From Bacillota bacterium (lineage in GTDB: Bacteria; Bacillota; Clostridia; Christensenellales; UMGS416): 16,951 nt of DNA. Position 1 is the stretch's first letter. Each line of letters starts with the position of its first letter. Below, in pieces: positions 1-6,273 of the stretch. The stretch lies in the NCBI GenBank assembly GCA_023410875.1, contig JAEYPH010000042.1, positions 1 to 16,951 on the forward strand, in the 5' to 3' direction. The notes beneath the pieces were generated by a model. The model did not search any database, had not been told where the DNA came from, and worked only from the letters and a program-made list of their open reading frames with translations. Made by a program: the position numbers and the translations under genes.

Positions 1-74
1 CAACCTTGGTCGAACTTGTCGCCGTTCTCCCATTCTACCTTGTTTTCGTTTTTTGTGGTGCCCGCCTGGCATGA

Positions 75-130
75 TTATTTCCAAAGGGCGACCGGAAAGC
101 CCTTTGGTCGCGCCCGATGGCGCGAAAATA
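75..130 (-). repeat. Dispersed two-hairpin palindromic repeat, copy 1
   Basis: This is one of three copies in the window of a short repeat made of two adjacent hairpins. Hairpin one is CCAAAGGGC (81-89) paired with GCCCTTTGG (99-107) around a 9-nt loop. Hairpin two is TCGCGCC (108-114) paired with GGCGCGA (119-125) around CGAT. It lies in the opposite orientation to copies 2 and 3 and lacks their trailing CCTTCGGCCC. It is noncoding, although an open frame runs through it into the GH4 gene. It resembles REP- or MITE-like intergenic repeats. Confidence 0.8.
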
Positions 131-160
131 CTGCCAGGGCAGTTCCTTTTACTGTCCTGC

Positions 161-189
161 TTTCCAAAACATCTTACTTCTGCTATCCT
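161..189 (+). promoter_or_regulatory. Probable sigma-A promoter of the GH4 gene
   Basis: There is a -35-like TTTCCA (161-166) and a 17-bp spacer, then a -10-like TATCCT (184-189) preceded by the extended -10 element TGC (181-183). Each hexamer matches consensus at four of six positions. It ends directly at the palindromic operator at 190-205, an arrangement that would let a bound repressor block initiation. Confidence 0.5.
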
Positions 190-205
190 ATTGGTATAGA
201 CCAAT
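190..205. promoter_or_regulatory. Palindromic operator, GntR/HutC (NagR/DasR-like) type
   Basis: ATTGGTATAGACCAAT is an inverted repeat with 6-bp perfect arms (ATTGGT/ACCAAT) around ATAG. From memory of the family, it closely resembles sites bound by GntR/HutC-type amino-sugar repressors such as NagR (YvoA) and DasR. It overlaps the expected transcription start and lies 17 bp before the GH4 start codon. The regulator is not encoded in this window. Confidence 0.65.
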
Positions 206-222
206 TAATCAGGAGGCACACC

Positions 223-1506
223 ATGCGCAAGCTCAAGGTCGCCGTGATCGGCGCGGGCAGCACCTATACGCCGGAGCTGATGGAGGGCTTCATCGCCCGC
301 GTGGGCCGGCTGGACCTGCGGGAGATCGCCCTGATGGACATCGACGAATACCGCCTGAACGTCGTGGGCGGCCTGGTGGGCCGCATGATCGCGAAAGCCG
401 GGCTGGACTGCCGCTGCACGCTGACCACTGACCTGGAAACCGCCGTGACCGGCTGCGACTATGTGCTGGCCCAGGTGCGTGTGGGCAGGCTTGCGGCCCG
501 CGTCAAGGATGAAAAGATTCCTTTGAAATACGACCTGATCGGCCAGGAGACCACCGGCATCGGCGGCTTCTTTAAGGCGCTGCGCACGATCCCCGTGGTG
601 CTGGGCATCGCCCGAACCATGGAGCGGCTGTGCCCGGACGCATGGCTCATCAACTTCTCCAACCCCTCGGGGCTGGTGGCCGAGGCCGTGCAGAACCAGA
701 GCAAAATACGCATGCTGGGCCTGTGCAACAACGCCGTCAACATGTACAAGCACATACGCGAGTGGGCGGGCAGCCCCACGGCCGAGCTGGAATATCTGGG
801 CTTGAACCACCTGACGTGGCTGACCAGCGTGATCGTGGATGGGCGCAACCTGTTGGCCGACGCGCTGGCCACCGGCATGAGCGGGGCCAAGATGAGAAAC
901 ATCCCCGATACGGGCTTTGACCCCGAGTGCCTGCGGGCCGCCGGCGGCATCCCGTGCGGATATCTGAACTACTTCTACAAGCGCGAGGCCATGCTGGCTA
1001 AGCTTAAGGCCGAGCCCCGCAGCCGCGGCGAGGTGTGCGAGGATATTGAGAACGAGCTCTACGATCTGTACAAGGACCCGAATCTGGGCGTGAAGCCGGA
1101 CCTCCTGAACCAGCGGGGCGGCGCGCTGTATTCCGAAGCGGCGGTCAGCCTCGTGGAGAGCATCGAGAACGACCTGGGCGAAACCCACGTCGTCAACGTG
1201 CGCAACCAGGGGGCGCTGGCCTTCATGCGGGATACCGACGTTGTGGAAGTGCCCGCTGTCGTGGGCCGCGACGGTGTCAAACCGCTGCCCATCCATTGCG
1301 AGAACGAGCACATCATCTCCCTCATGCAGGTTGTGAAGGCCTACGAGCGCCACGCCGCTCAGGCCGCGCTGACCGGCGACCGGCTGGAGGCGCTGCGGGC
1401 CATGATGATCCACCCGCTGATCGGCGACTTCCAGGCCGCCCGGGATTGCTTTGAGGAGATGCTGGAGGCCCACAAGGAATACCTGCCCCAATTCTTTACG
1501 AAATAG
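223..1506 (+). CDS. Glycoside hydrolase family 4, probable 6-phospho-beta-glucosidase
   Basis: This 427-residue protein has the usual GH4 length. GH4 enzymes are cytoplasmic and use NAD+ and a divalent metal to cleave phosphorylated disaccharides by a redox-elimination mechanism. Visible motifs are the N-terminal nucleotide-binding loop GAGSTYTPEL (10-19), GQETTG (107-112), SNPSG (146-150), the metal-ligand Cys168 in GLCNN, and His196 in GLNHL. A candidate catalytic Tyr lies in GYLNYFY (246-252). GLCNN replaces the commoner GLCN-V-P form. I chose the ATG at 223 because AGGAGG (211-216) precedes it by 6 nt; the frame stays open upstream to base 16, but that stretch is promoter and repeat DNA. 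The kinase 360 bp downstream and the NagR-like operator suggest a beta-linked phosphodisaccharide, possibly chitobiose- or cellobiose-phosphate. The substrate is inference; the family is secure. Confidence 0.9.
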   Translation: MRKLKVAVIGAGSTYTPELMEGFIARVGRLDLREIALMDIDEYRLNVVGGLVGRMIAKAGLDCRCTLTTDLETAVTGCDYVLAQVRVGRLAARVKDEKIPLKYDLIGQETTGIGGFFKALRTIPVVLGIARTMERLCPDAWLINFSNPSGLVAEAVQNQSKIRMLGLCNNAVNMYKHIREWAGSPTAELEYLGLNHLTWLTSVIVDGRNLLADALATGMSGAKMRNIPDTGFDPECLRAAGGIPCGYLNYFYKREAMLAKLKAEPRSRGEVCEDIENELYDLYKDPNLGVKPDLLNQRGGALYSEAAVSLVESIENDLGETHVVNVRNQGALAFMRDTDVVEVPAVVGRDGVKPLPIHCENEHIISLMQVVKAYERHAAQAALTGDRLEALRAMMIHPLIGDFQAARDCFEEMLEAHKEYLPQFFTK

Positions 1507-1866
1507 TGCTGCTGCCGACCGTGGGGCGTTTTAAGAATAGCCTTGGCTGTTCCTTTCCCAGGTATGACTTTCTATAGGCTTTGCGGGCGCTACGCGCGCC
1601 CACACCTGCGCCAAGGGCCGCCACGAGCCGCGTCCCTTGGATCCCCGGCCCGTCGGCCCCATATGCCGCAGCCGCACACAGGCCACTCCCCTCTGGGGGG
1701 CGGCCGCGTTCGGCACCGGCATTAAGGGGCTGACATGGAAACGTGAAAACGAGAGAACGCAGGAATGACCTGGAAACAATAATGTACATCAACGTTTCTT
1801 TCGGGTGCAATAAAAGTGCTACTCCACGGCGGCAGCCGCTTCTACAATACTTATAGGTGGTTAAAC
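1507..1866. other. GC-rich intergenic region with small hairpins, no gene recognised
   Basis: There are 360 bases between the GH4 stop and the kinase start. I see a hairpin GGGCGC/GCGCCC (1585-1590 with 1596-1601) and a GC-rich block at about 1581-1735, followed by an AT-richer stretch that should hold any kinase promoter. Short open frames exist on both strands, but none has a credible ribosome binding site or recognisable protein. No clear terminator follows the GH4 gene, so read-through into the kinase is possible. Confidence 0.4.
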
Positions 1867-2880
1867 ATGAAACAGTATGTACTAGGCATAGACGGCGGCG
1901 GCACCAAGACCGACTTCTTCCTCTTTGATGGCGACGGCGGCTTTGTAGCCCATCACCGGGGCGGCTGCGTCAACCACGAGGCGCTAAGTGATGGCTTCAC
2001 CGGCACCGAACGCGAGCTGGATACGGGCATCACGGCGCTGACCGAACGTACAGGCATCCAGCGCCAACAGATCGGCGCGCTGGTGGGAGGCCTGGCCGGC
2101 TGCGACGTGCCCAGCCAGTTCCGCACGCTGGACGATATGGCCGCCCGGCTGGGCTTTGAGCGCCGGCGCATCTTCAACGATTCCTTCCTGGGCATCAAGG
2201 CCGGCATCCCCCACGGCTATGGCGTGTGCGTCGTCAACGGCACCGGCACCGTGGCCGGCGGCATCGACCGCCACGGAAACTGGCGGCAGGTGGGCGGCTG
2301 CGGCCTCTTTTTGGGCGACGAAGCCGGCGGCGGCCACATGGCCGGCATGGTCATCCGTCGCGTGCATGACGAGCTGTTCCGCCTGGGGCCGCCCACATCC
2401 ATGACGCCGCGGCTGCGGGCTCTGCTGGGCAACGCCGATGAGGACGCCTTCATCGAGGACGTGTACGCCCGCTTCTACAGCGACAGCCGCCTGCGGGTGC
2501 AAACCAAGGAGATACTGGGCATCCTGTTCGACGAGGGCAACCGCGGCGACGCCGTGGCGCTGGGCCTGCTGCACCACACCGGCGAGCAGATGGCCCATTC
2601 GGCGGCGGGCTGCATCGCCCGGTTGGATTTCGGCCCCGAAGTGGACATCGTTCTGGTGGGCTCAGTGAACCTGAAAGCCACATGCCCCGCCATGCTGGAT
2701 TCCTTCCGAGAGACCGTGGAGCGGCTGAGCGGCAAAAGCTGCCGGCTGATCCCGCTGGACGTGCCCCCGGCCACCGGCGCGGTGCTTTGGGCACTGGAGC
2801 TGCTGCACGGCGTGCCCGTGGATGCGGACACCCGCACCGGCGTCATCGCCGCCGTGCGAAGCGCGCTGGAATGCGCATAA
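1867..2880 (+). CDS. BadF/BadG/BcrA/BcrD-type sugar kinase (N-acetylglucosamine kinase-like)
   Basis: This 337-residue protein belongs to the ASKHA (actin/hexokinase/Hsp70) fold, in the BadF-type ATPase group that includes N-acetylglucosamine kinases. The phosphate-1 loop is DGGGTKT (9-15). GGLAG (74-78) and FNDS (103-106) supply the expected acidic active-site region. NGTGTVAGG (124-132) is the phosphate-2 region, followed by GGCGLFLGDEAGGG (143-156), the family signature. The reaction would be ATP-dependent phosphorylation of a (amino)sugar in the cytoplasm. The ATG at 1867 is preceded by AGGTGG (1855-1860); an in-frame upstream extension lacks such a site. It follows the GH4 gene on the same strand and probably serves the same pathway. 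Relatives also include the activator subunits of 2-hydroxyacyl-CoA dehydratases, but those usually carry iron-sulfur cysteines not seen here. Confidence 0.8.
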   Translation: MKQYVLGIDGGGTKTDFFLFDGDGGFVAHHRGGCVNHEALSDGFTGTERELDTGITALTERTGIQRQQIGALVGGLAGCDVPSQFRTLDDMAARLGFERRRIFNDSFLGIKAGIPHGYGVCVVNGTGTVAGGIDRHGNWRQVGGCGLFLGDEAGGGHMAGMVIRRVHDELFRLGPPTSMTPRLRALLGNADEDAFIEDVYARFYSDSRLRVQTKEILGILFDEGNRGDAVALGLLHHTGEQMAHSAAGCIARLDFGPEVDIVLVGSVNLKATCPAMLDSFRETVERLSGKSCRLIPLDVPPATGAVLWALELLHGVPVDADTRTGVIAAVRSALECA

Positions 2881-2929
2881 GCGTATACGCATAATTAATG
2901 GTTTTTTAAAATATTATTGCATAAAACCA

Positions 2930-2958
2930 TTGTGGTTTCCGTGGTGGTATGTTATACT
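2930..2958 (+). promoter_or_regulatory. Candidate promoter for the structured leader/ytxH unit
   Basis: TATACT (2953-2958) is a good -10 box preceded by the extended element TGT (2950-2952). The -35 position 17 bp upstream, TTGTGG (2930-2935), matches consensus at only three positions. Initiation would fall near 2965, about 33 nt before the first conserved stem of the structured RNA. Confidence 0.5.
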
Positions 2959-2964
2959 TCACTT

Positions 2965-3225
2965 AACAAAGAATGACAAAATCACCTTAATCCCGACGGC
3001 GGTTCATCCGACGGAGGGAAACAAGAAACAATTACAAGGTAGTAAAAAGAAACCGCCCACAGGCAAAATATCGTTCTTAGTACATAAATATGAGACTATA
3101 TGCTAAGATGTCGCCCGGCGACATGTGCGGCAGGCGACAAAGGAAAACATGAACAAGGCACTCTAAATCGCGATCGATGCCATAGCATCGATCGCGAAAA
3201 GAAAAAGAAAGAGGGCGATCCCCGC
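2965..3225 (+). ncRNA. Candidate structured noncoding RNA or long leader, copy A
   Basis: This region lies between the kinase and ytxH and is homologous to the - strand of 14110-14252. Stem 1 pairs GGCGGTT (2998-3004) with AACCGCC (3051-3057) across 46 nt. The conserved block CCGCCCACAGGCAAAA is at 3053-3068. Stem 2 pairs GTCGCC (3110-3115) with GGCGAC (3133-3138), beginning 52 nt after stem 1. ATGAACAAGGC follows at 3149-3159, and then a 13-bp perfect inverted repeat with a CATA loop (3168-3180 with 3185-3197). The other copy preserves stem positions and spacings, with compensatory changes in both stems. No protein is encoded. I cannot assign an RNA family with certainty. Ends are estimated from the promoter and the last conserved block, GGGCGA (3213-3218). 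Confidence 0.55.
3168..3197. repeat. 13-bp perfect inverted repeat with 4-nt loop
   Basis: The arms TCGCGATCGATGC (3168-3180) and GCATCGATCGCGA (3185-3197) flank CATA. It occupies the place of a tetraloop hairpin (GGCGC/GCGCC) in the homologous RNA at 14064-14077. On the + strand it is followed by an A-rich tract rather than Ts, so it is not an obvious terminator for the ytxH direction. Confidence 0.8.
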
Positions 3226-3307
3226 TGCTACTCTATTTAAGACAAAACTAAGAAGACCCCAGCGCCCCGCGCTCGCCCTGCGGCAGCCGATGGCTGTCCC
3301 GCGCCAT

Positions 3308-3370
3308 GGCAGGCCGGGCGTTACGGAGGCGAATCCCAGCCACCCGGCGCTGCTGTCGTCCGGGCTTGCC
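3308..3370 (+). other. Imperfect long stem in the ytxH leader
   Basis: The segments at 3308-3320 (GGCAGGCCGGGCG) and 3357-3370 (CGTCCGGGCTTGCC) can pair into a roughly 12-bp stem with one mismatch and one bulge. Smaller hairpins precede it: AGCGC/GCGCT (3261-3273) and CAGCC/GGCTG (3284-3296). It lies immediately before the terminator-like hairpin ahead of ytxH, so this part of the leader is highly structured. No known riboswitch consensus was recognised. Confidence 0.4.
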
Positions 3371-3391
3371 GCCCATCTGATCTACCTGAAA

Positions 3392-3435
3392 CCGGTGCAG
3401 GCGCACGCAAGAGCGCGCCGTGCAGCGGTTTTTTT
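3392..3435 (+). terminator. Rho-independent terminator or attenuator just upstream of ytxH
   Basis: The hairpin pairs CCG/CGG, TGCA/TGCA and GGCGC/GCGCC between 3392-3404 and 3415-3428, with one mismatch and one bulged G. It is followed by seven Ts (3429-3435). It ends only 33 nt before the ytxH start codon, with no room for a promoter between them. It may therefore end the upstream RNA and leave ytxH dependent on read-through. Confidence 0.7.
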
Positions 3436-3467
3436 CGCGCACCGCACGCCCCAAAGGAGGGATTCCC

Positions 3468-3914
3468 ATGACGCTCAAGGATCTGGTCACCACCAGTAAA
3501 AAAGAGCGGCTGCGCCGCCAACGGGCAAAAGCCGCACAAGACATCGCCACAGGCGCGCTGATCGGCGTGGCGGCCGGCGCGGCGCTGGGCACGCTGCTGG
3601 CTCCCAAATCCGGCAAAGAGACCCGAGAGGACATCAAGAAGATGGCCGTGGACACCGCTGACCGCGTGAAGAGCGCCGCCAGCACCGTGGGCGCCACGCT
3701 GGCCGACGCCGCCGACACGATCAAGAATGCTGCCGTCAACACCGCAGACACCGTGAAAGAAGGCGTCAGTGCCGCCGCAGACGATCTGGCTGACCGCTCG
3801 GACGATGCCGGCGACCGCGCCGAGGCTGTGGTCAAGGACGTCAAGGAGGGCGTGCGCGACATCGGCGACGCCGTCCGCCGCACCGGGCGCAAGGCCGCAA
3901 ATGACCTGAAATAG
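3468..3914 (+). CDS. YtxH-domain protein
   Basis: This 148-residue protein has a basic N-terminal segment (KKERLRRQRAKAAQ, 11-24) and a glycine/alanine-rich hydrophobic segment at about 27-45. The YtxH hallmark LLAPKSGKETREDI (43-56) follows. The rest is a long Ala/Asp/Val-rich amphipathic helix with repeated AADTIKNAAVNTAD-like units, probably coiled-coil. YtxH proteins are small envelope- and stress-associated proteins of Gram-positive bacteria whose biochemical role is not settled. The start ATG at 3468 follows AAAGGAGG (3453-3460); an in-frame GTG at 3420 lies inside the terminator hairpin and is rejected. The next gene starts 28 bp downstream and likely forms an operon with this one. Confidence 0.85.
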   Translation: MTLKDLVTTSKKERLRRQRAKAAQDIATGALIGVAAGAALGTLLAPKSGKETREDIKKMAVDTADRVKSAASTVGATLADAADTIKNAAVNTADTVKEGVSAAADDLADRSDDAGDRAEAVVKDVKEGVRDIGDAVRRTGRKAANDLK

Positions 3915-3942
3915 CCCCGCGCTCCCACAGGAGGTGAGACCC

Positions 3943-4338
3943 ATGACGATCACGCTGAATCTGCAGGACATTGGCAACGCGCTGCTGTACGTGCTGGGCA
4001 TCGGGGCGCTGGCGCTGCTGGCTGTGGCGCTGGTGCGGGCGGTGCGCATCCTGTCCCACGTGGACCAGGTGCTGGCCCCCAACCGCGCCGCCCTGGCCGC
4101 CGCGCTCAAGGATGTTCCTGGCATCGTGGACAACGCCAAGGCCATCAGCGCCGACACACGCGAGGTCACCCAGGCCGTGCGCGGCGGCGCCGTGGCTCTG
4201 CAGCGGGCCGCCACCTCCGTGGGCGACACCGTGAGCTCCACCGCCGAGGCCGTTCGCGACCAGGTGGAGGGCGTCATGGCGCTGGTGCAGCTCATCGCAC
4301 AGGTGATTGCCGCGATACGGGGGAAAAACCGAACATAA
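3943..4338 (+). CDS. Small single-TM protein, DUF948-like
   Basis: This 131-residue protein has one strong N-terminal membrane segment (about residues 13-35), then a charged/alanine-rich helical tail with heptad-like hydrophobic spacing. A second hydrophobic stretch (VMALVQLIAQVIAAI) is near the C-terminus. The architecture and the pairing with a YtxH gene fit DUF948-type proteins, which often accompany YtxH. The family call rests on architecture and context rather than on a signature motif. The ATG at 3943 is preceded by AGGAGGTGA (3929-3937). Role unknown; probably membrane-anchored with a cytoplasmic coiled-coil tail. Confidence 0.65.
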   Translation: MTITLNLQDIGNALLYVLGIGALALLAVALVRAVRILSHVDQVLAPNRAALAAALKDVPGIVDNAKAISADTREVTQAVRGGAVALQRAATSVGDTVSSTAEAVRDQVEGVMALVQLIAQVIAAIRGKNRT

Positions 4339-4346
4339 AACAAATC

Positions 4347-4380
4347 GCCGCCGATGCAGCTGCATCGGCGGCTTATACTT
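4347..4380. terminator. Bidirectional terminator between convergent units
   Basis: A 26-bp perfect palindrome (4347-4372, arms GCCGCCGATGCAG and its complement) folds into a stem of about 11 bp with an AGCT loop. On the + strand it is followed by TTATACTT; on the - strand it is followed by GATTTGTTTTATG. It sits between the end of the DUF948-like gene (+) and the end of the fab operon (-), so it can stop both. Confidence 0.75.
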
Positions 4381-4408
4381 CTTGCTCTTCATGCAAAGGC
4401 AAAGGATT

Positions 4409-4467
4409 TCGCGCCCCCAAGCGCGACCAAAGGGCTTTCCGATCGCCCTTTGGAAACCTTCGGCCCC
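4409..4467 (+). repeat. Dispersed two-hairpin palindromic repeat, copy 2
   Basis: Hairpin TCGCGC/GCGCGA (4409-4414 with 4421-4426) is followed at once by CCAAAGGGC/GCCCTTTGG (4427-4435 with 4445-4453) with a 9-nt loop, then AAACCTTCGGCCCC. The order and sequence match copy 3 at 16614. It lies between the fabZ stop and the terminator, so it would form part of the fab mRNA 3' end. Confidence 0.85.
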
Positions 4468-4509
4468 AATCTTATGAATGGGTATGACTAACACGGTACC
4501 CTTGTTTCC

Positions 4510-4935
4510 TCATTCTCCTATAAAGAACGACAACTCACAGCTGGCCGCCAGCTCGTCGCCCACATAGGCCTTGCCGGTGCCGGTGCCCACGGGGCCCAGT
4601 ACGCGGTCTATCTGGGTTTCCAGCGTCAGGCGGTCGCCGGGCAGCACCTTTCGGCGGAAGCGGGCATTCTTGATGCCGCCGAAATACGCGGTCTTGCCAT
4701 GGTAGGTGTCGCAGGACAGCATCACGACGGCGCCCAGCTGCGCCATGGACTCCACGATCAGCACGCCGGGCATCACCGGATTGCCTGGGAAATGGCCCAC
4801 GCACCAGAACATGTCATCGGTCACGTCCAGCCAGCCCTTAGCGCGCTGGCCGGGGGCCAGCTCCTCTACGCCGTCCACCAGCAGCATGGGCTCCCGGTGG
4901 GGGATGATGGCCTTGATCTGCTCGCGGTCCAGCAT
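4510..4935 (-). CDS. fabZ: 3-hydroxyacyl-ACP dehydratase FabZ
   Basis: This 141-residue hotdog-fold enzyme removes water from (3R)-hydroxyacyl-ACP to give trans-2-enoyl-ACP in the elongation cycle. The catalytic His48 lies in GHFPGNPVMPG (47-57) and the partner acid Glu62 in VESMAQ (61-66), both canonical. Length is typical. No isomerase-type FabA is present in the window. It is the last gene of the fab operon: its ATG is one base from the fabF stop, implying coupled translation. Downstream lie repeat copy 2 and the operon terminator. Confidence 0.95.
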   Translation of the reverse strand: MLDREQIKAIIPHREPMLLVDGVEELAPGQRAKGWLDVTDDMFWCVGHFPGNPVMPGVLIVESMAQLGAVVMLSCDTYHGKTAYFGGIKNARFRRKVLPGDRLTLETQIDRVLGPVGTGTGKAYVGDELAASCELSFFIGE

Positions 4936-4936
4936 G

Positions 4937-6175
4937 TCAGTCCTCCTTTGCGCGGCTTATGAGAATGCACGCGTTGTGCCCGCCGAAGCCGAAGGAGTTG
5001 GACAGCGCGTGGCGGATGGGCATGGTGCGGCCCTGTCCGGCGACATAATCCAGGTCCAGCTCGGGGTCGCGCACCTTCAGGCCGATGGTCGGCGGCGCGT
5101 AGCTCTCATAGATGGCCATGGTCGTGAGCACCGCCTCCACGGCGCCGGCAGCGCCCAGCAGGTGCCCGGTCATGGACTTCGTGGAACTCACGGCCAGCGC
5201 CTTGGCGTGGTCGCCGAACAGCGCCTTGATGGCCAGCGTCTCGCCGCGGTCGTTGGGCGGTGTGCTGGTGCCGTGAGCGTTGATGTAGTCGATGTCCGTG
5301 GGCTGAAGGCCCGCGTCCTCTATGGCCACGCGCATGGCGTCCAGCGCGCCCTGGCCCACGGGGTCGGGCTGGGTGATGTGATAGGCGTCGCAGGTCTGGC
5401 CGTAGCCGGTGACCTCCGCGTAAATACGCGCGCCACGGGCGATGGCGTGCTCCCGCTCCTCCAGCACCAGCATGCCCGCGCCCTCGCCCATGACAAAGCC
5501 GTTGCGCTCGGCGTCAAAGGGGATGGACGCGCGGTCCGGATCGGTGGATGGGCTCAAGGCGGTCAACTGCTTAAAGCCGGCCAGCGCCAGCGGGTTCATC
5601 ACGGCCTCCACGCCGCCAGCCACCATGATGTCGGCGCGGCCCAGGCGGATGGCGTCGGCAGCATGGCCCACGCTGTCGGTGCCGGTGGCGCAGGCGGTCA
5701 CGACCGAATCGCAGGGGCCCTTGGCGCCCAGCGCGATGGCCACATAGCCCGCCGAAAGGTTGATGATGGCCTTGGGGATGAAGAAGGCCGACACGCGGTC
5801 ATGGCCCTTCTCATGCAGCACCATGGTCTGCTCGATGATGCTGTCCAGCCCGCCGATGCCGCTGCCCACGGAAACGCCTACGCGCCGCCCGTCGGGCTGG
5901 GCCTCGCCAAAGCCGGCGTCCTGCCAGGCCTCCAGCGCCGTCCACACGGCGTATTGGGTAAAGAGCTCCATGCGGCGCGTCTCCTTGCGGGAGATGCGCT
6001 CGCCGGGGTCAAAGTTCGCGATGCGCGCACCCACGGCCACGCCGGATTTCTCCGCGAGCTCCTCGGGCAGCCGGGTGATGCCATTGCGGCCGGCGCGGAT
6101 GCCCTCCCAGGTGGCCTGCAAGCCCTGGCCCAACGGGGTCAGCGCGCCCAGGCCGGTGATAACGACTCTTTTCAT
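4937..6175 (-). CDS. fabF: 3-oxoacyl-ACP synthase II FabF
   Basis: This 412-residue condensing enzyme extends acyl-ACP with malonyl-ACP. The catalytic triad is Cys162 (TACATGTDS), His301 (NAHGTSTPPND) and His338 (MTGHLLGAAG), with Lys333 between the histidines. The C-terminal glycine-rich SFGFGGHN (394-401) is also present. The ATG at 6175 follows GGAGAGAGGGG; an in-frame extension upstream has no support. It is separated from fabG by 98 bp, the longest gap within the operon, which holds an inverted repeat. Confidence 0.96.
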   Translation of the reverse strand: MKRVVITGLGALTPLGQGLQATWEGIRAGRNGITRLPEELAEKSGVAVGARIANFDPGERISRKETRRMELFTQYAVWTALEAWQDAGFGEAQPDGRRVGVSVGSGIGGLDSIIEQTMVLHEKGHDRVSAFFIPKAIINLSAGYVAIALGAKGPCDSVVTACATGTDSVGHAADAIRLGRADIMVAGGVEAVMNPLALAGFKQLTALSPSTDPDRASIPFDAERNGFVMGEGAGMLVLEEREHAIARGARIYAEVTGYGQTCDAYHITQPDPVGQGALDAMRVAIEDAGLQPTDIDYINAHGTSTPPNDRGETLAIKALFGDHAKALAVSSTKSMTGHLLGAAGAVEAVLTTMAIYESYAPPTIGLKVRDPELDLDYVAGQGRTMPIRHALSNSFGFGGHNACILISRAKED

Positions 6176-6197
6176 AAAATTCCCCTCTCTCCAATGG

Positions 6198-6247
6198 GGC
6201 CGAAGGCCGTACGAATAAATGATAGCGGATACATATGCTCTTCGGCC
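6198..6247. repeat. Inverted repeat in the fabG-fabF gap
   Basis: GGCCGAAG (6198-6205) is repeated inverted as CTTCGGCC (6240-6247) around 34 nt. A smaller alternative hairpin, GGCC-GAA-GGCC (6198-6208), competes for the first arm. On the mRNA strand it sits just upstream of the fabF ribosome binding site and has no T-run after it. A processing or stability role is possible but unproven. Confidence 0.5.
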
Positions 6248-6273
6248 TGGATGCTGTCGGAAGGTTTCTGGTA

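Noticed and set aside
205..1491. Long - strand open frame antisense to the GH4 gene
   Set aside because: It is a shadow frame in high-GC DNA; the + strand has full GH4 motifs.
2881..2931. GCGTATACGC and AATGGTTTT/AAAACCATT as a kinase terminator
   Set aside because: The stem is short or AT-rich, the loop is long, and no T-run follows the second arm.
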